From: Paenarthrobacter sp. A20
Lineage (GTDB): Bacteria; Actinomycetota; Actinomycetes; Actinomycetales; Micrococcaceae
NCBI RefSeq assembly: GCF_024168825.1
Contig: NZ_JALJWH010000001.1
Location: forward strand, 2,728,001 to 2,792,000
Length of the DNA: 64,000 nt
Direction of reading: 5' to 3'
This document shows, in pieces, positions 56,109 to 63,926 of the stretch. Numbering within the stretch: the first letter of the stretch is position 1; every line of letters starts with the position of its first letter. The position numbers and the translations under genes are program-made. The notes below the pieces were generated by a model, which was not told the origin of the DNA, did no database searches, and saw only the letters and a program-made list of their open reading frames with translations.

Positions 56109-57020
56109 ATGAACGAAACCGGGCGCCCGCAAGACTTTCCGATGACCAACCCCCGAGCTGATCGGGTGAGGGACGTCGCCAAGCTTGCCGGGCGCCCGGC
56201 GCGTTTAAAGCGCGGACGCTTCCTGGCGGAGGGTCCGCAGGCGGTGCGCGAGGCGTTGAGCCTGCACCGTGAGCGCACCGCGGCGGGTGGTCCCGCCGTC
56301 GTGCATGAAGTCTTTGCCAGCGAAGCTTGCCTTGACCGTCTTCCCGAACTTGCCGACCTCGCGCAGGGAACGCCGCTCCGTCTGGCCAGCGACGAAGTGC
56401 TGGCCGCCATGGCGGACACGGTCAATCCGCAGGGGATTGTGGCCGTGTGCAGTTTTGTGGACGTGAGCCTGGAGTCAGTGCTCGACGCCGCTCCGCGCTT
56501 GATCGCGGTCATGTGCCAGGTGCGGGACCCCGGCAACGCCGGCACCGTCCTGCGCGCAGCTGACGCTGCCGGAGCCGATGCCGTGGTCTTGACCGGCTCG
56601 AGCGTAGACATCTACAACCCGAAGGCGGTTCGTTCGACCGCTGGGTCCCTCTTCCACCTCCCGGTAGTACTTGGTGCCGACGTTGAGGACTTGGTGGAGC
56701 GCTGCAGGCAGCGCGGTATCGGCGTTCTGGCCGCGGACGGTTATGGGACGGTCAACCTGGACAGGCTCCAGGACGAGAATGCTGCCCGTAGGCTCGGGAA
56801 TGATTCCGTGGCCTCTGAGTACGCGCTGGAGGCGCCCACAGTGTGGCTGTTCGGCAATGAGGCCCAGGGGTTGTCCGACGCCGAACTGTCACTTGCTGAT
56901 CATCGTGTCGCTGTTCCGGTCTACGGAGCGGCTGAGAGCCTGAATCTGGGCACGGCGGCCACTGTGTGCCTCTACGCCAGTGCACGTTCCCAGCAGGGCG
57001 CCAGAGTGGGGAATGCGTAA
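56109..57020 (+). CDS. SpoU/TrmH-family RNA 2'-O-methyltransferase
   Basis: 303 residues. The substrate-binding N-domain (RDVAKLAGRPARLKRGRFLAEG) is followed by the SPOUT knot motifs: VRDPGNAGTVLRAADAAGADAVVL, WLFGNEAQGLSD, and VPVYGAAESLNLGTAATVCLYAS. It probably 2'-O-methylates a ribose in 23S rRNA (TsnR or RlmB type). TAAAGT (56096-56101) lies seven bases before the ATG, so it can be transcribed apart from the ribosomal operon. Confidence 0.92.
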   Translation: MNETGRPQDFPMTNPRADRVRDVAKLAGRPARLKRGRFLAEGPQAVREALSLHRERTAAGGPAVVHEVFASEACLDRLPELADLAQGTPLRLASDEVLAAMADTVNPQGIVAVCSFVDVSLESVLDAAPRLIAVMCQVRDPGNAGTVLRAADAAGADAVVLTGSSVDIYNPKAVRSTAGSLFHLPVVLGADVEDLVERCRQRGIGVLAADGYGTVNLDRLQDENAARRLGNDSVASEYALEAPTVWLFGNEAQGLSDAELSLADHRVAVPVYGAAESLNLGTAATVCLYASARSQQGARVGNA

Positions 57021-57120
57021 ACAGCGCGCCGCCGGGTACGGTATTGCTTGCAAGATCAGACGATGACGACTCTTCTTGGCCCATTCCATACTTTCCCAAA
57101 CCCGAAGAGGTGAAGCTTTC

Positions 57121-58047
57121 GTGGCTGCAGGTGGCGGTACCAAAGCGATTGTGGCGGCCCTCGCCGCGAATTTGACCATCGCTGTATTGAAGTTCATTGC
57201 ATTCTTCCTGACGGCGTCATCGTCCATGCTTGCTGAAGCCATCCACTCGGTGGCCGACTCCGGCAACCAGATCCTGCTGCTGGTAGGCGGCAAACGCGCC
57301 AAGCGCGCCGCCAGCCCGGAGCACCCGTTCGGCTATGGCCGCGAGCGGTATATCTACGCGTTCATCGTCTCGATCGTGCTGTTCAGCGTCGGTGGCCTGT
57401 TCGCGCTGTACGAGGCCTGGGAAAAGTTCCAGCACCCGCACGGCATTGAAGGTGCCTTCTGGTGGGTCCCACTGGCGGTCCTGGTCGGCGCCATTATTGC
57501 CGAGTCCTTCTCGTTCCGCACGGCGATCATCGAGTCGAACCATGTCCGTGGCCAGCAGTCATGGGTAAAGTTCATCCGTAACGCCAAGCAGCCCGAACTT
57601 CCGGTGATCCTCCTGGAAGACTTTGGTGCGCTCCTCGGCCTGGTGTTCGCCCTCTTCGGCGTCAGCATGACTCTTATCACCGGCGACGGCGTGTGGGATG
57701 CCCTCGGTACAGCCATGATCGGCCTCCTGCTGGTTGCCATCGCTGTGGTTCTTGCCCTGGAAACCAAGTCGTTGCTGCTGGGGGAGTCCGCCACCAAGGA
57801 GGATGTCCAGAGCATCACCACCGCCTTGGAGGCCGACGGCACCCGGATCATCCACCTCAAGACCCTGCACCTTGGGCCGGAGGAGCTGCTGGTGGCTGCG
57901 AAGATCTCAATGGAGGCGTCCGAAACGGGCGAGGAGATCGCCAAGGGAATCGACGACGCCGAGCAGAGGATCCGGGCAGCTGTTCCGATAGCGCGGGTCA
58001 TTTACCTCGAACCGGACATCGAACGGGTCCAGGCCCCGCAGGTTTAG
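57121..58047 (+). CDS. Cation diffusion facilitator family transporter
   Basis: 308 residues from the GTG at 57121, with GAAGAGGTGA upstream. Six transmembrane helices; metal-site motifs HSVADSGNQ in helix 2 and LLEDFGALLGL in helix 5. Proton/metal antiport of Zn, Mn or Fe out of the cytoplasm is expected. A C-terminal cytoplasmic dimerisation domain (residues ~220-308) is present. The metal cannot be told from the sequence. Confidence 0.9.
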   Translation: MAAGGGTKAIVAALAANLTIAVLKFIAFFLTASSSMLAEAIHSVADSGNQILLLVGGKRAKRAASPEHPFGYGRERYIYAFIVSIVLFSVGGLFALYEAWEKFQHPHGIEGAFWWVPLAVLVGAIIAESFSFRTAIIESNHVRGQQSWVKFIRNAKQPELPVILLEDFGALLGLVFALFGVSMTLITGDGVWDALGTAMIGLLLVAIAVVLALETKSLLLGESATKEDVQSITTALEADGTRIIHLKTLHLGPEELLVAAKISMEASETGEEIAKGIDDAEQRIRAAVPIARVIYLEPDIERVQAPQV

Positions 58048-58064
58048 GCTGACCGCTTTTCAGA

Positions 58065-58110
58065 GTTAACGCAGATGGGCTCCGCTTTCGCGGAGCCCAT
58101 CTGCGTTAAC
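58065..58110. terminator. 21-bp hairpin between convergent genes
   Basis: 21-base perfect arms (GTTAACGCAGATGGGCTCCGC and complement, written here as 21 paired bases 58065-58085 / 58090-58110) with TTTC loop. The longest perfect stem in the window; serves both the cation transporter and the minus-strand MFS gene. Confidence 0.85.
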
Positions 58111-58140
58111 GATTGGTTCGAGTCGCTGCTGATGCCTTCA

Positions 58141-59349
58141 TCAGGTGGCAAGTGGTCGTTTGCGTTCCAGCAGGCCGCTCAACAGGGCCACTCCAAGGCC
58201 CAGGATGGCCAGCACCGCGCCCACGAGGGCAGGAGCCACGTAACCCCAGCCCCAGGCGATGACAGTGCCACCCAGGAAGGCGCCGAGGGCGTTGGCGATG
58301 TTCAGGGCTGAGTGGTTCAGTGAAGACGCGAGAGAGGCGGCACCCGGGGCAGCGTCCAATAGGCGGGTTTGCAACGCAGGGGTCAGCATCGAACCGACTC
58401 CTCCAACAACGAAGGCCATGATGAAAGCCGCCCAGGCCCAATGCGCAGCTATGGCGTAGACCACCAGGGCGACGGCGATTCCCGGCATGACCCAGTAGAT
58501 GGTGCCCATGACGGATCTGTCGGCGATGCGCCCGCCGATGATGTTGCCCACCACCATGCCGAGTCCGTAGAGGGCCACCACTGCAGGGATGAGGCTTTCG
58601 GGAATACCCGCCACGGACGTCATGGTGTGGGCGATGTAGGTGTAGACGGCAAAGAACCCGCCGAATCCGATGATGCCGATCAGCAAGGCAAGCCATACCT
58701 GAAGACGCTTAAGCGCTCCGAGTTCCCGCCGGATGCTGGCATCGGGGTGGGCCGCTTGGAAGGGAACGAACTTCCACACCATGGCAACGGTCAGCAGCCC
58801 GATGGCGCCGACAATGATGAAGAGCAGCCGCCACCCGAATGTCTGCCCAACCCAGGTGGCCAAGGGCACGCCAATGACGTTGGAGACGGTCAGTCCTGCC
58901 ATCACCATGGAGATCGCCCAACCCCGCTTGGTTGGGGCCACAAGGCCGGCCGCGATCACGGCTGCTACCCCGAAGAAGGCTCCGTGCGGAAGGCCCGATG
59001 CGAAGCGGGAGAGCAGCATGAAGCCGTAGTCGGGGGCGATGAAGGATGTCAGGTTGGCCAGCGAGAGGAACAGCATGAGACCCAACGCAAGGTGCTTCTT
59101 GGGGAGCTTCGCCCCGAAAGCGGCGAAGATCGGCGCGCCGATGACCACGCCGAGGGCGTAGGCCGAGATGAGGTTTCCGGCCTCGGGAGTGCTGATGCCG
59201 AGCCCGTCCTCGATTTCCTTCAGCAGCCCCATCATGGCGAACTCGGTGGTACCAATGGCAAACCCACCCATGGCCAATGCCAGGATGGCCAGGCCAAGGT
59301 GGCGCTTTCCTGTTGTGGCGGTTGCGGGTGGGGACACGGTGGTAGTCAT
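58141..59349 (-). CDS. MFS transporter, DHA1 family (AraJ/YdhP type)
   Basis: 402 residues, twelve helices. The opening LAILALAMGGFAIGTTEFAMMGLL and GLPHGAFFGVAAVIA motifs are those of the DHA1 sugar-efflux/drug-efflux group. C-terminal half has SLNHSALNIANALGAFLGG. Likely exporter of small molecules; substrate unknown. Monocistronic. Confidence 0.9.
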   Translation of the reverse strand: MTTTVSPPATATTGKRHLGLAILALAMGGFAIGTTEFAMMGLLKEIEDGLGISTPEAGNLISAYALGVVIGAPIFAAFGAKLPKKHLALGLMLFLSLANLTSFIAPDYGFMLLSRFASGLPHGAFFGVAAVIAAGLVAPTKRGWAISMVMAGLTVSNVIGVPLATWVGQTFGWRLLFIIVGAIGLLTVAMVWKFVPFQAAHPDASIRRELGALKRLQVWLALLIGIIGFGGFFAVYTYIAHTMTSVAGIPESLIPAVVALYGLGMVVGNIIGGRIADRSVMGTIYWVMPGIAVALVVYAIAAHWAWAAFIMAFVVGGVGSMLTPALQTRLLDAAPGAASLASSLNHSALNIANALGAFLGGTVIAWGWGYVAPALVGAVLAILGLGVALLSGLLERKRPLAT

Positions 59350-59485
59350 AAGCCTGCTTCTTGAGGGTGCCTTGTGAGCTTGGGGAATGCGGAGAAAAAT
59401 CCGATAACAAGTTTAGTCCCGCGGCTCGTCATTGGCGTCGCAGTGTGACGATGCCCATCATTCCGGGCGCCAATAGACTGGTCCG

Positions 59486-59920
59486 GTGACTGCATTGATA
59501 AATGTCGTTGGCGCTGCTGTCGTCGACTCCCTTGAAGCCCCCACTCGCCTTTTGGCTGCGCGCCGCTCAGCACCGCCCCAATTTGCCGGTATGTGGGAAT
59601 TCCCTGGCGGCAAGGTGGAAGCCGGGGAGACTGCGGAGGCGGCCCTGCACCGCGAACTCGCAGAAGAACTGGGTATAGAAGTTCGGCTGGGGCCTGAGTT
59701 GGAGTCTGGCCACCCGGGCGGGTGGGTCCTTAACGACCGTGCAGCCATGCGTGTTTGGTTCGCCGAAACCACCGCTGGCGAGCCCGCTCCGTTGGAAGAT
59801 CACGACGAACTGCGGTGGGTCTCAGTATTGGACAGTGATGAAGCTCTCAGGCTTCCCTGGATTCCGGCGGACTTCCCGATTGTCCGGGCTTTGTTGGAAC
59901 GGGTAGTCGCGCCCGCCTAA
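59486..59920 (+). CDS. Nudix hydrolase, MutT-like
   Basis: 144 residues from the GTG at 59486. A full Nudix box spans residues 42-64 (GKVEAGE, seven residues, RELAEELGI). The length and WEFPGGKVEAGET context match MutT/CTP-pyrophosphohydrolase types that remove oxidised or non-canonical nucleotides. TAGACT (59474-59479) lies six bases before the start. Confidence 0.9.
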   Translation: MTALINVVGAAVVDSLEAPTRLLAARRSAPPQFAGMWEFPGGKVEAGETAEAALHRELAEELGIEVRLGPELESGHPGGWVLNDRAAMRVWFAETTAGEPAPLEDHDELRWVSVLDSDEALRLPWIPADFPIVRALLERVVAPA

Positions 59921-59995
59921 GAGTGGAGCAGGCAAGTGCTGCCCTGTCTTGTCCGGGTTCGTCTTGTCCGGGTCGACTCTGCGCGGCCGCGGCCC

Positions 59996-61087
59996 TCAGA
60001 AGAGCGGCTGCTGTCCAGGCAGGGGAGCACTGCCGACCGCAGGGGTGGCTGCGGATGCCTGGGCAGGGCGGGCATTGCGGTGGCTGAATCCTGAGGTCCT
60101 GGTGTAGCCGTACTTCGCTTTGAAGTGACTGATACGGCTGGTCAGCCAGGTGCTGTATTCCTTGGAGACGTAGGAGCCTTGGCCGTAGAGGCGGCGGTAC
60201 TTGCCCACGAGTTCGGGGTGCTGGGTTGCCAGCCACTGCATGTACCACTCCCGCGTCCCTGGCTTGAGGTACAGTGCGCCGGCCGTGACGCCCGTAGCGC
60301 CGGCTTTCGCAAGTTCGCTGAACAACGAATCAAGGGCCTCATCCGAGTCTGTCAGCCACGGCAGGATGGGCATCGCCATGACGCCGCAGCCGAGGCCGGC
60401 ATCCCGGAGCCGGGAGATGAGTTTGAGCCGGGCCCTCGGAGAAGGGGTGCCGGGTTCGACCAGTTCGGCAAGCTCCTCATTGGTCATGGCCAGCGAGATT
60501 CCGAGGTCCACAGGGACCATGGTCGCAGCGTGCTTGAGCAGGGGAATGTCCCGGGCCAGAAGGGTCCCCTTGGTCAGGATGGAGAACGGGGTGCCGGAAT
60601 CGGCCAGTGCCTGGATGATTCCGGGCATGAGCGCGTAGCGGCCCTCGGCCCGTTGGTACGGGTCTGTGTTGGTTCCCAGCGCCACCTGATGCCGTTCCCA
60701 GGACGGTTTGGCAAGTTCCTTGCGGAGCACTTCGGCTGCGTTGATCTTGACCACCACTTGCGAGTCGAAGTCCCGCCCGGCGTCGAACTCCAAGTACGTG
60801 TGGCTCTTGCGGGCGAAGCAGTAGACGCAGGCATGGCTGCATCCGCGGTACGGATTTACGGTCCATTCGAAAGGCATGGTGGAGCCCGAAGGCACCTTGT
60901 TGAGCACTGACTTTGCGGTGACCTCATGGAAGGTGACTCCGGAGAATTCGGGTGTCGAGATGGAACGCACAAGCCCGGACAGCGGCAACAGGGCGTCCAC
61001 GGCCGGGGCAGGGCCGGGAGCCGGATTGCTGCTGGTTCCGGACGCCGGTCCACGCGTTGGTGAAAGTGCTTGTGCGTCCCATCTCAT
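59996..61087 (-). CDS. Radical SAM protein, Rv2578c family, SOS-controlled
   Basis: 363 residues from the ATG ending at 61087 (MRWDAQALSP). The radical SAM cluster is CSHACVYC (C83, C87, C90) in VNPYRGCSHACVYCFARKSH, then NTDPYQRAEGRYALM and LTKGTLLARDIPLL. It resembles the family of mycobacterial Rv2578c, distantly like spore photoproduct lyase, and of unproved function. Two in-frame ATGs lie upstream (61096, 61132), but the promoter and LexA box run through them, and the promoter predicts a leaderless start at 61087. A DNA-repair role is an inference from SOS control. Confidence 0.85.
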   Translation of the reverse strand: MRWDAQALSPTRGPASGTSSNPAPGPAPAVDALLPLSGLVRSISTPEFSGVTFHEVTAKSVLNKVPSGSTMPFEWTVNPYRGCSHACVYCFARKSHTYLEFDAGRDFDSQVVVKINAAEVLRKELAKPSWERHQVALGTNTDPYQRAEGRYALMPGIIQALADSGTPFSILTKGTLLARDIPLLKHAATMVPVDLGISLAMTNEELAELVEPGTPSPRARLKLISRLRDAGLGCGVMAMPILPWLTDSDEALDSLFSELAKAGATGVTAGALYLKPGTREWYMQWLATQHPELVGKYRRLYGQGSYVSKEYSTWLTSRISHFKAKYGYTRTSGFSHRNARPAQASAATPAVGSAPLPGQQPLF

Positions 61088-61094
61088 GAACTCC

Positions 61095-61123
61095 ATTCGA
61101 ATGTATGTTCGAATGATTGTCAA
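61095..61123 (-). promoter_or_regulatory. LexA-controlled promoter of the radical SAM gene
   Basis: On the minus strand: TTGACA (61123-61118), a 17-base spacer, TCGAAT (61100-61095), then seven bases to the ATG at 61087. The LexA-type box (plus-strand TCGAATGTATGTTCGA, 61097-61112) covers the spacer and part of the -10. Confidence 0.8.
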
Positions 61124-61179
61124 GGACCCCATGGGGAGATTGCCGAAGTGTGCAGTCGGGCGTTGCTAAGGTTGGGCCC

Positions 61180-61821
61180 ATGATCCTGCTGACTGGCTTT
61201 GAACCGTTCGGGAATGAGGACATCAATCCTTCCTGGCTCGCCGTGCGCCGTGCACGGGACATCCTCAGGGCCGAAGGCCTCGACGTCGAAGCCCTGGAGT
61301 TGCCGTGCGTCTTTGGTGAGTCGGCAGTTACCCTTAGCCAGGCCATAGGCACCTTCAACCCGGACCTTGTGATCTGTGCAGGCTTGGCCGGCGGCCGTTC
61401 ACGGATATCCCTGGAACGTGTGGCCATCAACATCGATGACGCGCGGATCCCCGACAACAAAGGCCGGAAACCTGTTGATGAGGAAGTGGTCCCCGGCGGC
61501 CCGGTAGCGTACTTCGCGACACTGCCCATTAAGGCTGCACTGCGGGACCTCCGGATCGCGGGAATCAAGGCCGAGGTCTCGCAGTCTGCCGGAACGTACG
61601 TGTGCAACCACATCTTCTACGCCTTGATGCATTTCCTCGCGTCACGGCCATCGGTTCGCGGCGGGTTCGTGCATGTTCCGTGCCTGCCAGAGCAGGTGTC
61701 AACGGAAGGTGACACGCCATCCATGCCGTTGGAATCCATGGCGGAGGGTCTCGCCGTCGTCGTCCGGACAGCCCTACGGACCCAGGCTGACGCTAAATTG
61801 AGTGCCGGCGCCATCCACTAG
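61180..61821 (+). CDS. pcp: Pyrrolidone-carboxylate peptidase
   Basis: 213 residues from the ATG at 61180, seven bases after TAAGGT (61167-61172). Removes N-terminal pyroglutamate from peptides. The catalytic triad fits the C15 family: E79 in LERVAIN, C142 in SAGTYVCNHIFY, H165 in FVHVP. Opening motif LLTGFEPFG. The stop overlaps the convergent SIMPL gene by four bases. Confidence 0.95.
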   Translation: MILLTGFEPFGNEDINPSWLAVRRARDILRAEGLDVEALELPCVFGESAVTLSQAIGTFNPDLVICAGLAGGRSRISLERVAINIDDARIPDNKGRKPVDEEVVPGGPVAYFATLPIKAALRDLRIAGIKAEVSQSAGTYVCNHIFYALMHFLASRPSVRGGFVHVPCLPEQVSTEGDTPSMPLESMAEGLAVVVRTALRTQADAKLSAGAIH

Positions 61822-62447
61822 AGAAGTTCCCATTCCACCGTGACGCTGGCCGATACGGAGGACTCTCCTGCCTCAACGGGCAGGGCTTCAGCGGAGAAGG
61901 ACGCCCTGACCATCCCGCCCAGGGGGATGGGGGTGCCATGCACAGGCTCCTGGGAAATGGACTTCACCTGCCCCAACCGCGCAGAGGCCAGTGATGCGTA
62001 CTGTTCGGCACGCGCAAGGGCGTCCTGCCACGCCCCTTCCTGCGCCTGGGCCGTGACCTGCGTTGCATCGGCGAAGCCTTGCTCGATGCTGTTGATCCTG
62101 ATGTCGTCTCCACCGGCCGCAACTGCGGCCGCTATAGCCGCTGGAGCATCCGCATGCGAACGAATTCCCACGTGCAGGGTGGTCGAGGCCACATAGGCCG
62201 TCACCTTTTGGCCCTGCCCTTCCACCCAGACCAGATCGGCGCGCAGGTTCAGGCCGCTGGTCCTCAGGTCGACGTCGGTGACGCCTGCCAATCGCAGACT
62301 GGCAGCGACAGCGCCGGCCGCCTTTCCGGCGTCGTCGTAGGCTTTCGCTGCTGTGTCCCGGCGCGTCTCCACGCCGAGCATCAACGTGACCAGGTCCGGA
62401 ACAGCCTTGGCGCTCGCGGTCCCGGTAACAGTGATGGTTCGTTTCAT
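61818..62447 (-). CDS. SIMPL (DUF541) domain protein
   Basis: 209 residues, no clear signal peptide. ITVTGTASAKAVPDLVTLMLGVETR at the start and YVASTTLHVGIR, then LARAEQYASLASARLGQVKSI, match the SIMPL/DUF541 family, related to periplasmic or signalling proteins with an oligomeric fold. Overlaps the upstream HEXXH gene by four bases (ATGA type), so the two are co-translated. Confidence 0.85.
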   Translation of the reverse strand: MKRTITVTGTASAKAVPDLVTLMLGVETRRDTAAKAYDDAGKAAGAVAASLRLAGVTDVDLRTSGLNLRADLVWVEGQGQKVTAYVASTTLHVGIRSHADAPAAIAAAVAAGGDDIRINSIEQGFADATQVTAQAQEGAWQDALARAEQYASLASARLGQVKSISQEPVHGTPIPLGGMVRASFSAEALPVEAGESSVSASVTVEWELL

Positions 62448-62893
62448 GAGGCCTCGATTCCGTTGCCGGCAGGTCGGTCCCGCCGATGGTGGTCAATGTC
62501 AATGTATCCGCCTGCCGCGAGCCCTGCCTGGCGCTCAAAGAAGTTGCCCGACGCCGGATTGCCGCTGCGGAGCATTGACCAGCCAGCGGCGACTCCATAG
62601 AGGGCAAGGAACGGCAAGCCCAGGCAGTACGCGTATTGGGTGCTGTGGCGTTCCTCGTGCCCCAGCAGTACAGCGTTGCTGCCAGCTACCCCGTGGGGTG
62701 CGCGGTAGATGACGACGTTCCCCAGCGTGAAAGCTCCTGCGTGGGGGAGTTTCCAGTCGTACCCGGCGGCGATCAGAAGTCCGCGGGGCCCTCGGGACAC
62801 CGTAGTCCGGGCGGCGGTGGCGACACCGAGCCCCAGCAGCGTGGACAGGTTCAGGACGTTTGCGACCTGCCGTAGGCGTTGCGCGGGAGTCAT
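62444..62893 (-). CDS. HEXXH-containing membrane-associated protein
   Basis: 149 residues, unknown family. GHEERHSTQYAY contains H79-E80-x-x-H83, and E120 in FFERQAG could be a third zinc ligand, as in small gluzincin-like proteins. A hydrophobic stretch lies near residues 90-107 and a weaker one near 16-28. The start is supported by TAGCAT on minus (62905-62900) six bases upstream. Whether it is a working protease is open. Confidence 0.6.
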   Translation of the reverse strand: MTPAQRLRQVANVLNLSTLLGLGVATAARTTVSRGPRGLLIAAGYDWKLPHAGAFTLGNVVIYRAPHGVAGSNAVLLGHEERHSTQYAYCLGLPFLALYGVAAGWSMLRSGNPASGNFFERQAGLAAGGYIDIDHHRRDRPAGNGIEAS

Positions 62894-62996
62894 GAAGCAA
62901 TGCTAGACCCCTCGCCTATGGCACGGCGCGGGCGGCGAGGATACGCTGATCGGGCACCCGCCGGTGCAGGGGAATGAATATGGGGGAAGAGGATCA

Positions 62997-63926
62997 ATGA
63001 ACGCGAAACGCGCCTTGGGCGTCGTCGGTGTCCTGCTTGCGGTGATGGTTGCACTGACCGGTTGCGTCAAGCTCAACATGTCCGTGAAGGTCAACAATGA
63101 AAAGAGCGTGGACTACGAGGTTGTCTACGCCATCCAGAAATCCGTGCTGGGCGAGAAGTCCTTCGACGAGTTCATGGAGTCCAATGGCAGTGGCAGCCAG
63201 CAGATGGATATCCCCGACGGTGCCACGGTGGTGGACTACGAAGACGAAAAATACAAAGGCAAGCGGATCACCGCGGCCAACCTTGACCCGTCCAAGCTCG
63301 CTGAGTCTTCCAGTTCGGAGAACCCCTTCGAGCTGAAGAAGGAAGGGGACTTCTATGTCCTCTCCATGGGCGGAGTGACCGGCGCCGACAGCAGCGACCC
63401 CCAGGCTTCCAGCATGGCCAAGTCCATGTTTGACGAAGCCTCCGTCAAGTTCACGTTCCCGGGCAAGGTAGTGGAGGCAAAGGGCGCCACCGTCGATGGC
63501 AACACGGCAACGTTCGACATGCTCTCCATTAACGAGACGGTGGTCCAGGCCAAAGCTGAAGCCAACGCGGGCGTGCCGATGTGGATCATCTGGACGCTGG
63601 TGGCTTTGCTGGTCATCGCAGCAGCATTAGTGCTGCTGTTCGTGCTGTTGCGCAGGAAGTCCGCGAAACCGGCGCTCGCCGGCGCAGCACCGTATGGACA
63701 GCAGGGCAATGCACCCCAACCGGGGCAGGAAACTTACCAGCATCCAGTTCAACAGGATTCCTACCCCCAGCCGCCCTCCCAGGCACCCCGGCAAGATTGG
63801 GCCGGGCAGGGTTACACGCCGGGCGCGCCGCCAGCGCAAGGGCCGCAGCCGCCCCAGCAGCCGGTTCAGAACCACGACGACGGCCAGTCGCCGCCGCCGC
63901 CCACCGCACCGCCGTCGGGCGCCTAG
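62997..63926 (+). CDS. LppM-like lipoprotein
   Basis: 309 residues from the ATG at 62997, with GAAGAGG upstream. Signal peptide with lipobox VALTGC, Cys23 as the lipidation site. The body (residues ~24-190) matches the LppM pattern: KLNMSVKVNNEKSVDYEVVYAI, and a DKYKG-type loop, ending with a beta strand. A transmembrane helix follows (~192-218), then a Pro/Gln-rich tail of ~90 residues with repeated PPQQP-like segments. A surface or envelope protein; function not established. Confidence 0.85.
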   Translation: MNAKRALGVVGVLLAVMVALTGCVKLNMSVKVNNEKSVDYEVVYAIQKSVLGEKSFDEFMESNGSGSQQMDIPDGATVVDYEDEKYKGKRITAANLDPSKLAESSSSENPFELKKEGDFYVLSMGGVTGADSSDPQASSMAKSMFDEASVKFTFPGKVVEAKGATVDGNTATFDMLSINETVVQAKAEANAGVPMWIIWTLVALLVIAAALVLLFVLLRRKSAKPALAGAAPYGQQGNAPQPGQETYQHPVQQDSYPQPPSQAPRQDWAGQGYTPGAPPAQGPQPPQQPVQNHDDGQSPPPPTAPPSGA

